Source: Deltaproteobacteria bacterium
GTDB taxonomy: Bacteria > Desulfobacterota > Desulfuromonadia > Desulfuromonadales > Geopsychrobacteraceae
Length of the DNA: 64,000 nucleotides
Direction of reading: 5' to 3'
NCBI GenBank assembly: GCA_024276935.1
Contig: JAJRWH010000005.1
Span: 1 to 64,000, forward strand
Shown: in pieces, positions 52,462-63,181 of the stretch
Position numbering within the stretch: the first letter of the stretch is position 1
How the letters are laid out: the number at the start of each line of letters is the position of its first letter
Translations under genes and position numbers: made by a program
The notes under the pieces: model-generated
What the model was told of the DNA's origin: nothing
Database searches by the model: none
The model's input: the letters and a program-made list of their open reading frames with translations, nothing else

Positions 52462-53213
52462 TCCAACGAAAGGGAAAGATTCCAGTCTGCCATTTTTTCA
52501 AGCGCGGCTTCACTGGTTAAACTGGTTCGCAAGGGGGTTATCGAAACCCGACTTGCAGCAACAGCATTACAATCACTGCCGGGGATATCTTCAAAACCGG
52601 TCAAACCTCCACCAATCCAGTAATAACTGCGGCCACGTGGATCTGTTTTGTGAACAATTCCCTCGCCATAATGACGCTTCCCCTGCCGCGTCAGACTGAT
52701 ACCCTGAATCGGTCCTGAAGGGATATTGACGTTGAGAAAGACGCCAGAGGGTAACCCGGCAACCAGCACATACCGCACCAGATAATCGACAACATCCGCG
52801 GCCCGCGCCAGATCCTCAACCGAAAAATCACGGGCATCCAGTGAAAACGCAATCGCCGGAAAACCCATCAGCGCAGCTTCAAGAGCCGCGCAAACTGTCC
52901 CCGAACAGGTGATATCGTCACCAAGATTTGCCCCCCGATTGATACCCGAAACGACCAGACGCGGCTTTCCGGCAACCAGACCATGGACACCAAGGTTCAC
53001 ACAATCGGTCGGTGTTCCATCCACCGCAAAAACGTCGGGGCGGATCTCATCAGCCCGCAGGGGTGCATCAAGGGTCAGTGCATGGCCAATGGCACTGCGG
53101 TTTCGGTCTGGAGCCACAACAACCACTGGCTCAAACCCGGCAACAGTATCAACCAGAGCTGCAAGGCCGGGTGAATGAATGCCGTCATCATTGGTCGCCA
53201 GAACAAAACTCAC
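52458..53213 (-). CDS. surE: 5'/3'-nucleotidase SurE
   Basis: 251 residues. Metal-dependent nucleotidase. [16 protein letters not shown] at the N-terminus holds the metal Asp pair, [25 protein letters not shown] the active-site Asn/Ser region, [10 protein letters not shown] nearby. Lies between merR and pcm with 4-bp overlaps on both sides, the classic surE-pcm order. Confidence 0.95.
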   Translation of the reverse strand: MSFVLATNDDGIHSPGLAALVDTVAGFEPVVVVAPDRNRSAIGHALTLDAPLRADEIRPDVFAVDGTPTDCVNLGVHGLVAGKPRLVVSGINRGANLGDDITCSGTVCAALEAALMGFPAIAFSLDARDFSVEDLARAADVVDYLVRYVLVAGLPSGVFLNVNIPSGPIQGISLTRQGKRHYGEGIVHKTDPRGRSYYWIGGGLTGFEDIPGSDCNAVAASRVSITPLRTSLTSEAALEKMADWNLSLSLD

Positions 53214-53566
53214 CTGTCCGCCTTTTCAATATCCTGTTGCAGGCGATCACGCAGACGGCGCAGACGCTCTATCACTGAGTCCAGATTGATGGTCTTATGC
53301 TGATTGTCACAAGAAGCAGCAGGTTTCTGCTTCAATTGCTGGCGGGCACCACTGACAGTAAAGCCCTGCTGATAAAGTAATGTCTTTATCAGCAGGGCCT
53401 GTTCGATATCTTCACGCCGATAAAGCCGCTGATTGGTGCGGCTTTTTACCGGTTTCAATGTGCTGAATTCTGTTTCCCAATATCGCAGGACATGTGGCTT
53501 GACTCCGACGATATCGGCAACTTCACCAATTTTAAAGAAAATTTTGTCCGGTATTATACTTGCCAC
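53210..53566 (-). CDS. MerR-family transcriptional regulator
   Basis: 118 residues. N-terminal winged helix-turn-helix [24 protein letters not shown], then [20 protein letters not shown], and a short coiled-coil dimerisation tail ([20 protein letters not shown]). No Cys metal-binding loop. This gene after ihfA is standard in Proteobacteria. Target unknown. Confidence 0.85.
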   Translation of the reverse strand: MASIIPDKIFFKIGEVADIVGVKPHVLRYWETEFSTLKPVKSRTNQRLYRREDIEQALLIKTLLYQQGFTVSGARQQLKQKPAASCDNQHKTINLDSVIERLRRLRDRLQQDIEKADR

Positions 53567-53581
53567 CGCAACCGCGCAACC

Positions 53582-53860
53582 CTAGTTCGCGTTGATCGCA
53601 GCCTTGAGAACCTGACTTGGTTTAAACGTCAGAATTCGGCGGGCCGAGATTTCGATTTCATTCCCCGTTTGCGGATTACGTCCACGACGCGACGCTTTTT
53701 CCTTAACGACAAAGTTACCAAAACCGGCAATCTTGATCTTTTCACCCTCTTCAAGGGTTTCTTTCATCAGATCAAAGACCAGCTCAACAATTGCCGCCGA
53801 TTCTTTTTTGGAAAAACCGGTTGCCAGGTACACACTCTCTATCAGATCAGCCTTTGTCAT
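53582..53860 (-). CDS. ihfA: Integration host factor alpha subunit
   Basis: 92 residues from 53860 (AGGAGGG upstream; a longer frame adds 11 residues without support). DNA-bending HU/IHF protein. MTKADLIESVYLATGFSKKESAAIVE, GFGNFVVKEKASRRGRNPQTG and RILTFKPSQVLK are family signatures. Relevant here, since sigma-54 promoters such as that at 40.9 kb often need IHF. Confidence 0.93.
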   Translation of the reverse strand: MTKADLIESVYLATGFSKKESAAIVELVFDLMKETLEEGEKIKIAGFGNFVVKEKASRRGRNPQTGNEIEISARRILTFKPSQVLKAAINAN

Positions 53861-53958
53861 GTTCCCTCCTGCGATCCAGTGGCAGGTCTGCATTATGACT
53901 ACTATCTACTTGATATTTCAGGTTTTATATCACAGGGCCAAAAACACCGCAACACCTT

Positions 53959-56373
53959 TTAACGGATTTCAGCTCCTAATTGATGACAGATCGAACGAAC
54001 CAATCGACCATGAGCCTTGGTTATCTCCTGCTCTGTCAGGGTTTTCTCCGTCGAACCATACCTGACTCTCAGGGCCAGACTCTTCTTTCCTTCAGGAATC
54101 CCCTTGCCGCGATAAACATCAAAGATTACCGCATCTTGGCCCAGTTTCCCCAGATTTTTACGAGCAATTTGCAGGACCGTTTCAGCCTCAACGGCCTCAT
54201 CAATCAACAGTGCACTGTCACGTTCGACTGCCGGAAACTTCGAGGGAACAAAAAAAGCATCTCTGTGACCGGCGAGAGCAAACACCTGGTCAAGATTCAA
54301 TTCAAAAAGATAGACCGGCTGATCAAGGTCGAATTCCTGCTGAATTTCAGGATGAATTTCTCCAATCACCCCAAGAAGAGCCTCGCCACTTTTTACCCTG
54401 GCTGACTTTCCAGGGTGCAGGTAGGGTTCAGGTGATTCTGCACTGAAACTGACCTTTTGTACTCCCAGAATGTCCAGCAGTTTTTCCAGCACCCCTTTCA
54501 GATCGAAAAAATCGACCCGTGCATCAGAACCTGCCCAACTGAAAGGATCTCTGGCTCCGGTCATTGCAGTGGCAAGGTGCAGTTCCTGACGACCTGCGGT
54601 TGTATCTGTTGCAGCAAAAAAGACAGGACGCATTTCAAACAGGTGAAGATCTGTTGTCCGATACGCCAGGTTTTTTGCCAGGGTCTCGAGCATACTCGGC
54701 ACCAGGCTGGTCCGCATGACAGCCTGATCTTCCGTTAACGGATTAAGAATCCGAACCGACTGCAAACGTGGATCTTCCGCAGCAAGAGCAAGTTTTTTTA
54801 CGGCATCCGGGGCAACAAAAGAATAATTTATAATTTCAGAAAAACCGCAGCCAACCAGGGCATTGCGGAGCTTTTCTTCATATTTCAGTTCAACTTTGCT
54901 CGCCTGGCTTTCAAGGTTGGCCAGAGGCATGGTCACCGGAATATTGTCGTAACCGTAAAGTCGGGCAATCTCTTCAATCAAATCTACTTCACGTTCAAGA
55001 TCCGGACGAAAACTGGGCACCACAACATCGATCAAGCCGGAGGCATCGGTCTTGTTGGTTGCAGTCGTCAAACCAATCCCTTCGAGAAGTCGACGAATTT
55101 GCGACAGGTCAACATAAATCCCCAGAAGACGACCCGTCTTTTCGGCACTTAAGGTAATCTCGGCTTTTTCAAGGGGCGCTGGATAATTATCAATCACCCC
55201 GTTGGCAACCTGTCCACCCGCTAATTGTGCAATCAGCGTAGCCGCACGATCCAGAGCAACAGGAACCATATCGACATCTGCCCCACGCTCAAAACGGTGG
55301 GATGACTCGGTATGCAGCCCGTGCCTCTTACTGGTCCGCCGGATACTGACCGGGTTGAAATAGGCCGCTTCCAGCAATACACAACTGGTATCGTCCTGAA
55401 CTTCAGAGTTTTGTCCGCCCATAACCCCGGCCATAGCCACAGGACGTTCGCCATCACAAATCATCAGATCTTCACGACTCAATTTGTGCTCACTATCGTC
55501 CAGAGCGACGAACGATTCTCCTTCACTGGCGCGTCTGACGATAATCTTACCGGCACTGAGTTCACGAAAATCAAAGGCGTGGAGCGGATGTCCAAGCTCC
55601 ATCATCACGTAATTGGTCACGTCGACAACATTGTTGATCGAGCGCATTCCAATACTCTCAAGCCGCTGAACCATCCAGTCAGGAGAAGGTCCAATCTTGA
55701 CATTGCGCACCATTCGCGCCGCGTAGCGCGGGCAACCCTGAGGGTCTTCAATCTCAACCTGACAGGCAGTTGAAATATCTTCTCCTGCCGGAGAAATTTC
55801 AATGGTCGGTAAACGCAGGGGCTGACCACAGATTGCCGCAACCTCTCGCGCAACACCGACAAGACTCAAGCAGTCTGGACGGTTGGGTGTCAGGCCGATC
55901 TCAAAGGCAGTATCTTTCAACTGAAGGGCATCAAAAACCGGCATGCCAACCTGAGATGAGGGATCAAGGATCAGAATCCCATCAGCTTCATTTGAGAGCC
56001 CCAGTTCCTTTTCGGAGCAGAGCATCCCCAACGAAACCTGACCTCTGATTTTTGATTTTTTGATTTTGAAATCGCCGGGCAACACCGAGCCAGGTTGCGC
56101 CAGGGCCACCAGGTCACCGCTTTTGTGATTGGTCGCACCACAAACAACCTGCACAACCTCATCACCCTTATTGACGCTGCACACCGTCAGACGATCAGCA
56201 TCGGGGTGGCGCTCAACCGAATCGAGACGGGCAACGATGACGCTATCAAGCCCTTCACCGATTGCGGTCGTGCTTTCCACTTCAAGCCCGGCCATCGTCA
56301 ATCGATCAGCAAGCTCCTGCGGGCTGTAGTCAAAATCGACAAATTCCTTGAGCCAATTATAGGTTACAATCAT
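53959..56373 (-). CDS. pheT: Phenylalanyl-tRNA synthetase beta subunit
   Basis: 804 residues, full length. N-terminal tRNA-binding OB domain (about 40-150), B3/B4 editing region with EIGLTPNRPDCLSLVGVARE, B5 domain, synthetase-like core (RPDLEREVDLIEEIARLYGYDNIP) and C-terminal FDX-ACB anticodon-binding domain (FPAVERDSALLIDE). Partner pheS is 21 bp upstream. Confidence 0.97.
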   Translation of the reverse strand: MIVTYNWLKEFVDFDYSPQELADRLTMAGLEVESTTAIGEGLDSVIVARLDSVERHPDADRLTVCSVNKGDEVVQVVCGATNHKSGDLVALAQPGSVLPGDFKIKKSKIRGQVSLGMLCSEKELGLSNEADGILILDPSSQVGMPVFDALQLKDTAFEIGLTPNRPDCLSLVGVAREVAAICGQPLRLPTIEISPAGEDISTACQVEIEDPQGCPRYAARMVRNVKIGPSPDWMVQRLESIGMRSINNVVDVTNYVMMELGHPLHAFDFRELSAGKIIVRRASEGESFVALDDSEHKLSREDLMICDGERPVAMAGVMGGQNSEVQDDTSCVLLEAAYFNPVSIRRTSKRHGLHTESSHRFERGADVDMVPVALDRAATLIAQLAGGQVANGVIDNYPAPLEKAEITLSAEKTGRLLGIYVDLSQIRRLLEGIGLTTATNKTDASGLIDVVVPSFRPDLEREVDLIEEIARLYGYDNIPVTMPLANLESQASKVELKYEEKLRNALVGCGFSEIINYSFVAPDAVKKLALAAEDPRLQSVRILNPLTEDQAVMRTSLVPSMLETLAKNLAYRTTDLHLFEMRPVFFAATDTTAGRQELHLATAMTGARDPFSWAGSDARVDFFDLKGVLEKLLDILGVQKVSFSAESPEPYLHPGKSARVKSGEALLGVIGEIHPEIQQEFDLDQPVYLFELNLDQVFALAGHRDAFFVPSKFPAVERDSALLIDEAVEAETVLQIARKNLGKLGQDAVIFDVYRGKGIPEGKKSLALRVRYGSTEKTLTEQEITKAHGRLVRSICHQLGAEIR

Positions 56374-56394
56374 CGAATCAACCTTATATCTGGA

Positions 56395-57411
56395 TTAAAA
56401 CTGCCGCAGGAAGCGCAGATCGTTTTCAAAAAAGAGTCGCAGGTCACTGACGCCATACTTAAGCATCGCGATTCGCTCGAGACCCATACCAAAAGCAAAA
56501 CCACTGACCTGCTCGGCATCATAATCGACTGATTTAAACACTTCGGGATCAATCATGCCGCAACCAAGAATTTCCAACCAGCCGGTCCCGCTACAAACAC
56601 GGCACCCCTTGCCATTACAAATGACACAGGCAATATCGACCTCGGCACTGGGTTCGGTAAAGGGGGAAAAGGAGGGACGGAAACGAACGTCCAGCCCCTG
56701 ACCGAAATAATTGTTCAAAAAGTGCGTCAGGATCCCCTTCAGGTCACCGAAGGTAACATTTTTGTCGACCAGAAAACCTTCTATCTGATGAAACATCGGA
56801 CTGTGTGTCAGATCCGAATCACGCCGATAGACTGTCCCGGGAGCAATCACCCGCAAAGGAGGTTGCTGCTTGAGCATCGAACGAATCTGTACCGGTGAGG
56901 TATGAGTCCGTAAAACGACGTCGTCACTGATATAGAACGTGTCCTGCATATCGCGAGCAGGATGATCACGCGGAATGTTCAACGCTTCAAAATTATAGAA
57001 ATCCTGTTCGATCTCCGGACCTTCCTCAACGGCAAAACCCAGACGGCCAAAAATTTCAACAATCTCCCTGGATACCAGAGTGACCGGATGGAGTGAGCCG
57101 CGAAACGACTGGCGTCCAGCCAGGGTGACATCGATGTTTTCTGATGCCAGACGTGCCGCAACCGCGGCCTGCTGCAACTCTGTCAGTTGCTGAGAAAAGG
57201 CTTTTTCGAGAGTATCTTTGACACGATTGACCAATGCACCAATGACTGGACGTTCCTCAGGGGTCAGATCACGCATCCCCTTCATGATGTCAGTAATAGC
57301 GCCCTTCTTGCCCAAAAAGGAAACACGAATCTCCTGGAGGGCTGCAGTCGATTCCGCACCGGCTATTTCAGCCAGAGCATCTTTCTCAAGCTTTTGCAAC
57401 AAGTCCTTCAT
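56395..57411 (-). CDS. pheS: Phenylalanyl-tRNA synthetase alpha subunit
   Basis: 338 residues. N-terminal coiled-coil, then class II catalytic core: HPARDMQDTFYI, VRTHTSPVQIRSM-type motif 2 region, HQIEGFLVD and motif 3 GFAFGMGLERIAML. Charges tRNA-Phe with PheT. Downstream of the rplT terminator, so it must have its own promoter in 57412-57524 or rely on read-through. Confidence 0.97.
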   Translation of the reverse strand: MKDLLQKLEKDALAEIAGAESTAALQEIRVSFLGKKGAITDIMKGMRDLTPEERPVIGALVNRVKDTLEKAFSQQLTELQQAAVAARLASENIDVTLAGRQSFRGSLHPVTLVSREIVEIFGRLGFAVEEGPEIEQDFYNFEALNIPRDHPARDMQDTFYISDDVVLRTHTSPVQIRSMLKQQPPLRVIAPGTVYRRDSDLTHSPMFHQIEGFLVDKNVTFGDLKGILTHFLNNYFGQGLDVRFRPSFSPFTEPSAEVDIACVICNGKGCRVCSGTGWLEILGCGMIDPEVFKSVDYDAEQVSGFAFGMGLERIAMLKYGVSDLRLFFENDLRFLRQF

Positions 57412-57524
57412 AATTCAATCCACAGACAAAGTTTCTGATAAGGAAGACGTGCAGAGATTGTTTTCGCAGACAACCATCGAGGGTCAACTCTCGACTTCAT
57501 CGGACCCTGAGTCTTCGCAGAAAG

Positions 57525-57558
57525 AAAAAAGGGAGGCAGAGCCGAAGCCCTGCCTCCC
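57525..57558 (-). terminator. Terminator after rplT
   Basis: GGGAGGCAGGGC-TTCGG-CTCTGCCTCCC then TTTTTT on the minus strand; separates infC-rpmI-rplT from pheST. Confidence 0.9.
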
Positions 57559-57577
57559 TGATTCGGCAACGGTTGAA

Positions 57578-57934
57578 CTACTGCAATTTCGCCTTCGCTG
57601 TTTCAACAACAGTGGTAAAGGCGGCAGGGTCGGTCACTGCCAGTTCAGCCATGATCTTACGATCAAGACCGACTTCGGCCAGTTTCAGGCCATGAATCAG
57701 ACGACTGTAGGAAAGGCCATTTTCGCGTGCTGCCGCATTAATACGGGCAATCCACAGAGCGCGGAAATCCCGTTTCTTGACACGACGGTCACGGAAAGCA
57801 TAGTTCAATCCCCGGTCTACGGCCTCGGTGGCTGACCGGAAAAGTTTACTGCGCGCGCCCCGGTAGCCTTTGGCAAGTTTCAGAACGCGATTACGACGAC
57901 GGCGGGCTTTAAAACCCCTTTTAACTCTTGGCAT
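57578..57934 (-). CDS. rplT: 50S ribosomal protein L20
   Basis: 118 residues, usual length. [26 protein letters not shown] and [20 protein letters not shown] are signatures. Assembly protein of the large subunit; follows rpmI by 108 bp. Confidence 0.98.
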   Translation of the reverse strand: MPRVKRGFKARRRRNRVLKLAKGYRGARSKLFRSATEAVDRGLNYAFRDRRVKKRDFRALWIARINAAARENGLSYSRLIHGLKLAEVGLDRKIMAELAVTDPAAFTTVVETAKAKLQ

Positions 57935-58042
57935 CTCTCTTCTCCTTCATAGGTTTGGTGTTTTGTTTGCGGCTTCTGCCGCAGCCGGATCTGCAGGGGG
58001 AGATGATCCCCACAGTTCTCGGCACCTGCAATGACTTACCCG

Positions 58043-58240
58043 TTACAGGTAAGGAATCAACCGTGAAATGTTGCGCTCGTCAGCTTTGTGAATCAGGGTT
58101 CCCTGACGCAACTCGCGCTTACGCTTGGTCGATTTCTTGGTCAAAATGTGGCTGGTAAACGCTTTATTGCGGCGGATACGGCCAGTTCCGGTCTTGCGAA
58201 AGCGCTTGGCTGCGCCCCGGTTTGTCTTGATTTTGGGCAT
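58043..58240 (-). CDS. rpmI: 50S ribosomal protein L35
   Basis: 65 residues. [20 protein letters not shown] and [15 protein letters not shown] identify L35. Between infC and rplT as usual. Confidence 0.98.
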   Translation of the reverse strand: MPKIKTNRGAAKRFRKTGTGRIRRNKAFTSHILTKKSTKRKRELRQGTLIHKADERNISRLIPYL

Positions 58241-58285
58241 TTTCTTACTCCTGTACAGTCGTCTTGCCGCCTTGATCAGACAGCT

Positions 58286-58801
58286 TTATTTTTTAATTGG
58301 ACCAACAACCATTGTCATGAAGCGGCCCATCTTACTCGGTTTGGATTCGACCTGACCCAGATCTTTCAATTCTTCAACGGCACGATCAAGCTGCTTGAGC
58401 CCCTGGTCAGGGTGAGCATTTTCACGACCCCGGAACATGATGGTCAATTTGACCTTGTTCCCCTCTTCGAGAAAGCGACGTGCATGTCTGATTTTAAACT
58501 GAAAATCATGCTCGTCGGTTTTGGGACGCATCTTGACCTCTTTGAGTTCAACACGCACCTGCTTTTTACGCGCTTCAGAAGCACGTTTGGCCTGCTGATA
58601 CTTGTATTTGCCATAATCCATAATACGGCAAACCGGAGGATCAGCCTGAGGTGATACCTCTACCAGATCGAGTCCACGTTCAGTTGCAATACTCAGGGCT
58701 TGCGGGGTCCCTAAAATGCCGAGTTGATTACCCTCGTCATCGATAACCCGAACCTGTGCTGCCCGGATTGCACCGTTGATGTTTGTCTCCTGCTTAGCTA
58801 T
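58286..58801 (-). CDS. infC: Translation initiation factor IF-3, ATA start
   Basis: 171 residues when begun at ATA 58801, 7 bases after GGAGG. The N-domain NINGAIRAAQVRVIDDEGNQ and the C-domain MRPKTDEHDFQFKIRHARRF are both complete. The first in-frame ATG (58621) would remove the whole N-domain. Non-AUG starts (usually AUU) in infC are the known basis of autoregulation by IF-3 discrimination; here it is AUA. Confidence 0.93.
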   Translation of the reverse strand: MAKQETNINGAIRAAQVRVIDDEGNQLGILGTPQALSIATERGLDLVEVSPQADPPVCRIMDYGKYKYQQAKRASEARKKQVRVELKEVKMRPKTDEHDFQFKIRHARRFLEEGNKVKLTIMFRGRENAHPDQGLKQLDRAVEELKDLGQVESKPSKMGRFMTMVVGPIKK

Positions 58802-58923
58802 GGGTCTGCCTCCTTCTCTCCGTCACCTGCGCAACAGCATGGGTTTCAATCTGTCCATGCCTACCTGATTTCAGATCCAACACAAGAAGAGACCCTGAAA
58901 CGCAGGGCCTCCACTTAGGGAAC

Positions 58924-60840
58924 TCAGTGAAAACGTTCAACCTCATCCGCAATATAGCGGATAAACTCATCGACTGTCATCGGCTCAAGGGATTTACCGT
59001 CACGGAAGCGTGGAGTAACCTTCCCTTCCTCCATCTCGCGATCACCGACCACCAGCATGTAAGGAATCTTGCTCATCTGCGCTTCACGAATCTTGAAACC
59101 AAGCTTTTCATTTCGCAAATCAGACTGTACCCGAATACCTGCTTCACGCAAACGGGATTCAACCTGTTTGACATAATCTGCCTGATTGTCTGTCACGTTG
59201 ACAACAACGGCCTGAACCGGCGACAACCAAAGCGGGAAATTACCTGCATAATGCTCAATCAACACCCCGATGAAGCGCTCTATTGAACCGACAATCACCC
59301 GATGCAACATCACCGGACGATGTTTTTCCCCATCCTTACCGACATATGTCAGGTCGAAGCGCTCAGGCAGGGTAAAATCGCACTGGATTGTAGCACACTG
59401 CCATTCCCTGTCAAGCGCGTCCTTCAGCTTGACATCAATCTTGGGACCGTAAAAAGCGCCATCCCCTTCATTGATTTCATAGGGTTGGCCAACATCATCC
59501 AACGCACTTCTGAGAGCCCTGGTTGCCCGCTCCCAATCAGCATCGCTGCCAATCGATTTTTCCGGACGGGTCGACAGCTCCATACAGTACTCAAAACCGA
59601 AAATACCGGCAACATCCTGAACGAACTGCATCACCCCTTTGACTTCAGCATCGATCTGGTCAGGTCGACAGATAATATGTGCATCATCCTGTGTGAACCC
59701 GCGAACACGAAGCAAACCGTGCAGCACACCTGACTTTTCGTGACGATGGACCATGCCGAGTTCAAAGTAGCGTTGTGGCAAATCACGATAGGAACGCAAC
59801 TTTGTCTTGTAGATCAGCATGTGGGCCAGGCAGTTCATCGGCTTGATGCCATATCCCTGCTCATCGATCTCGGTAAAGTACATATTCTCGCGATAGTTCT
59901 CGTAGTGACCTGAAGTTTTCCATAATTCGGTCTTGAGAATCTGCGGACCCACGACAATATCGTAACCACGCTTGAGGTGCTCTTTACGCTCGAAGTCTTC
60001 GATGATTGTCCGCAAGAGAGCGCCCTTGGGGTGCCAGATCACCAGACCGGCACCTGCTTCTTCACTAAATGAAAAAAGATCAAGTTCGCGCCCAAGCTTA
60101 CGATGGTCTCGTTTTTTCGCTTCTTCAAGACGTGCAAGATGAGCACGCAACTGTTTTTTATCGGCAAAGGCGGTCGCATACAGACGTTGCAGCATGGCGT
60201 TTTTCTCATCGCCACGCCAGTAGGCACCGGCAACACTGGTCAGCTTGAATGCCTTGAGAATACCGGTTCGAGGAATATGAGGTCCGCGACAAAGATCGAC
60301 AAAATCACCCTGCCGGTAAAGACTGACCCGGGTTTCGCCAAGATCTTCGATCAGCTCAACCTTGTAGTCTTCTCCCATTGAGCGAAATAGCTCAATCGCT
60401 TCGGCACTCGTCATTTCTTCGCGAGTTATTGGCAGGTCTGCCTTGGCCAGTTCGGCCATCTTCTTTTCTATTTCTTCAAAATCTTCCGGAACAAACGTTT
60501 TCTTGTCACTGAAGAAATCGTAATAAAACCCGTTGTCAATCGCCGGTCCAATGGTCACCTGGACATCGTTACCGTAAAGTTCCTTGACCGCCTGGGCCAT
60601 CAGGTGAGCACAGGAGTGGCGAAGAATTTCCAACGCCTCAGGGGCATTCTGGGTAATCAGAGCCAACTTTCCCGAACGCTCAAGTGGCGTACTCATATCA
60701 ATCAACTGGTCATCAAAACGAGCGGCTATTGCCTGACGTGCCAATCCTGCCCCGATCCCGAGTGCTACGTCATACGGAGTTGAACCAGCTTCGACTTCCC
60801 TGATTGATTCGTCAGGTAATTCAATCTTCACTGTCGCCAT
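58924..60840 (-). CDS. thrS: Threonyl-tRNA synthetase
   Basis: 638 residues from 60840 (GGGAG 6 bases upstream; longer reading adds 11). TGS domain [20 protein letters not shown], editing domain with [16 protein letters not shown], class II core ([32 protein letters not shown]), [18 protein letters not shown] motif 3, and anticodon domain. First gene of the infC operon; directly preceded by a terminator hairpin. Confidence 0.97.
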   Translation of the reverse strand: MATVKIELPDESIREVEAGSTPYDVALGIGAGLARQAIAARFDDQLIDMSTPLERSGKLALITQNAPEALEILRHSCAHLMAQAVKELYGNDVQVTIGPAIDNGFYYDFFSDKKTFVPEDFEEIEKKMAELAKADLPITREEMTSAEAIELFRSMGEDYKVELIEDLGETRVSLYRQGDFVDLCRGPHIPRTGILKAFKLTSVAGAYWRGDEKNAMLQRLYATAFADKKQLRAHLARLEEAKKRDHRKLGRELDLFSFSEEAGAGLVIWHPKGALLRTIIEDFERKEHLKRGYDIVVGPQILKTELWKTSGHYENYRENMYFTEIDEQGYGIKPMNCLAHMLIYKTKLRSYRDLPQRYFELGMVHRHEKSGVLHGLLRVRGFTQDDAHIICRPDQIDAEVKGVMQFVQDVAGIFGFEYCMELSTRPEKSIGSDADWERATRALRSALDDVGQPYEINEGDGAFYGPKIDVKLKDALDREWQCATIQCDFTLPERFDLTYVGKDGEKHRPVMLHRVIVGSIERFIGVLIEHYAGNFPLWLSPVQAVVVNVTDNQADYVKQVESRLREAGIRVQSDLRNEKLGFKIREAQMSKIPYMLVVGDREMEEGKVTPRFRDGKSLEPMTVDEFIRYIADEVERFH

Positions 60841-60854
60841 AACAAACTCCCGAA

Positions 60855-60883
60855 ACAAAAAGAGGCATCTCAAGCGATGCCTC
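60855..60883 (-). terminator. Hairpin terminator between tRNA-Val and thrS
   Basis: GAGGCATC-N6-GATGCCTC then TTTTTGTTT on the minus strand, ending about 15 bases before thrS. Ends the tRNA transcript and could attenuate thrS. Confidence 0.75.
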
Positions 60884-60918
60884 GGGGTTCATATCCATCC
60901 TGTTGTTTCCGCCGGTCG

Positions 60919-60993
<75 letters not shown>

Positions 60994-61235
60994 GCAACCA
61001 ACGGGCGCTTTTGTACCAAACCGCTTCCGTAGCTGTCAAGGCATTTTCACGGTCTCCGGTATTTTTCCCTGAATCATTTTGCCACCCCCTTGTCACAAAA
61101 TCTTTCCATGACAAAAAAACTGCAGCCAGATCGGAGTCGAACCGCTTATCTGCTTGCTCTCTGCCGACCAAACAGCTAGATTTAAAACCCTGTTGTAAAA
61201 CCACTTATTCATCGATATCGGGACGGAGGATTCCA

Positions 61236-63092
61236 GTGCAGACGATCGATCTATTCATCGGCAACAGCTGCCAGCGCCATGCAGAAAAAAATGCGTTGCA
61301 ACAGAAACAGGGCAAGCAATGGGTCGACACCAGTTATCAGGCTCTTTGGCAACAGGTTGAAATTATCGCAGCCAGCCTGAGAGAACTTGGTGTTTCCCCG
61401 GGAGAACATGTAGCCCTGCTGGCTCCTTCGTCACCAAACTGGGTTGCCTGCTATCTCGGAATTTTGCGTAACGGCTGCGTGGCTATTCCGGTCGATAAAG
61501 AGCTCAAGGCGTCTGAACTCAGACACATCCTCGCCGACTCTGATGCCCACCTGGTTTTTACCGGTCGTCAGCAACTCGATACATTGCTTGAAATATTTGA
61601 CGATATTCCGCAACTCAAACAAATCGTCCTGCTCGACATTGATCCCAGGCAGTTGGCAGGCCAGGACCGGGTCGACACCCTGCTTGACGAAATCTCTACT
61701 GCACTCAAGACCCTGACCGACGAAGCCTCTCTGCCCGACGATCAGCGGGCACGCATTGAGGAGCTTAGTGCCAAGCTGCGCCAGGAACTTCGCCCTGATG
61801 AACAGAAACAGAAGAAAAAGGCCGACGTTCTGGGCATCAAGGAAAACCGTTACCGGCAATTGCGTGATGACAAGCGGCTTATTTACCTGGAAGAACTCGA
61901 CAATCGCTCTCCCCTGCCCCCGGCTACGCATCGTGCTGAAGATTGTGCTGTCATCCTTTACACCTCAGGGACAACAGGACGCTCCAAGGGCGCAATGCTG
62001 AGTCACAACAACATTGTCAGCAATATTCTTGCTGCCAGCAAACAGTTCAAACTCGACAGCAGCATTCACACCCTGTCTTTTTTGCCGATCAACCATGTCT
62101 TTGAACAGGTCTGTGGCGTTTTACTGCCCCTCTCCCTTGGCGGGAAAGTCAGCTTTGCCGAATCGATCAAAAAACTTGGAGACAACCTCTACGAGATCAA
62201 ACCGACTTTCCTGCTCGGTGTTCCTGCGGTTTATCGCCTGCTTTTTGACCGGGTGATGAAAAACATCAACAGCAAAAGTCTCTCCCGGATTCTTTTCAAT
62301 CTGCCAATCGGCCGCAGGATCGTCACCGGCAAGGTTCAAAAGGCCTTTGGCAAGGAAACTGTTTTTGTCAGCGGTGGAGCCGCACTCGACCCGGCCATAG
62401 CCGCCGGATTCAAGGAACTTGGGCTGGTCCTGCTGCAGGGTTACGGCATCACGGAAACCTCACCGGTTATCGCTGCCGAAACTCCTGATTGCCGCAAGGC
62501 AGGAACGGTCGGTCTGCCCATGGAAAAGGTTGAAATCAAAATAGACAACCCCAATGCCGAGGGAGCAGGAGAAATTCTCGTTCGTGGACCCAATGTCATG
62601 CTGGGTTATTACAAAAATGAGCAGGCAACCCGCGATGTCCTGCGAGATGGGTGGTATCACACCGGAGATCTGGGAACGATTGACAACGAAGGTGTTGTCT
62701 CGATTTGTGGCCGGGTCAAAAACCTGATCGTGACCCCAAATGGCAAAAATGTTTATCCCGAAGAGGTGGAAAACCAGCTGTCCAACAGCCCCTTAATTGC
62801 CGAAATTATGGTTTACGGCCATAAGGTCAACGCAACATCCGAAGAAGTTTATGCCAGCATATTCCCCTGCGAAGAAGCTCTCTTCACCTATCAGCAGCAA
62901 CAAAACAAAGGCCCCCTGACCCCGCAGGAAGTCGAAGCTCTCATTCGCCAGGAAGTCCTCAAATACGGCAAAGATCTTGCGGATTACAAACGGGTTAAAA
63001 AATTCAGTCTGCGTGAAGATGAATTCCCGAAAACAACAACGCGCAAGATAAAACGTTTTGTCATTGAACCGAGTATTTCGACTGAAGAATAA
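61236..63092 (+). CDS. Long-chain acyl-CoA synthetase (AMP-forming)
   Basis: 618 residues from GTG 61236 with GGAGG 6 bases upstream; upstream in-frame codons run into the tRNA region and look non-coding. ANL-superfamily motifs: AVILYTSGTTGRSKGAMLSH (P-loop), YGITETSPVIAAE, GWYHTGDLGTID and GRVKNLIVTPNGKNVYPEEVE. An insertion rich in Lys/Gln (about 190-225) is typical of the FadD15-like branch. Activates fatty acids for lipid synthesis or oxidation. Confidence 0.92.
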   Translation: MQTIDLFIGNSCQRHAEKNALQQKQGKQWVDTSYQALWQQVEIIAASLRELGVSPGEHVALLAPSSPNWVACYLGILRNGCVAIPVDKELKASELRHILADSDAHLVFTGRQQLDTLLEIFDDIPQLKQIVLLDIDPRQLAGQDRVDTLLDEISTALKTLTDEASLPDDQRARIEELSAKLRQELRPDEQKQKKKADVLGIKENRYRQLRDDKRLIYLEELDNRSPLPPATHRAEDCAVILYTSGTTGRSKGAMLSHNNIVSNILAASKQFKLDSSIHTLSFLPINHVFEQVCGVLLPLSLGGKVSFAESIKKLGDNLYEIKPTFLLGVPAVYRLLFDRVMKNINSKSLSRILFNLPIGRRIVTGKVQKAFGKETVFVSGGAALDPAIAAGFKELGLVLLQGYGITETSPVIAAETPDCRKAGTVGLPMEKVEIKIDNPNAEGAGEILVRGPNVMLGYYKNEQATRDVLRDGWYHTGDLGTIDNEGVVSICGRVKNLIVTPNGKNVYPEEVENQLSNSPLIAEIMVYGHKVNATSEEVYASIFPCEEALFTYQQQQNKGPLTPQEVEALIRQEVLKYGKDLADYKRVKKFSLREDEFPKTTTRKIKRFVIEPSISTEE

Positions 63093-63120
63093 TAGGACGT
63101 AGGCGTTGGGCGTTGGGAAT

Positions 63121-63158
63121 AAAAAAGGAGTTGCTTCAGGTGAAGCAACTCCTTTTTT
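63121..63158. terminator. Bidirectional terminator
   Basis: AAAAAAGGAGTTGCTTCA-GG-TGAAGCAACTCCTTTTTT, an 18-bp arm palindrome between convergent acyl-CoA synthetase and homoserine dehydrogenase genes. Confidence 0.9.
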
Positions 63159-63181
63159 ATATTCAGTGCCTCAAAGGCACG

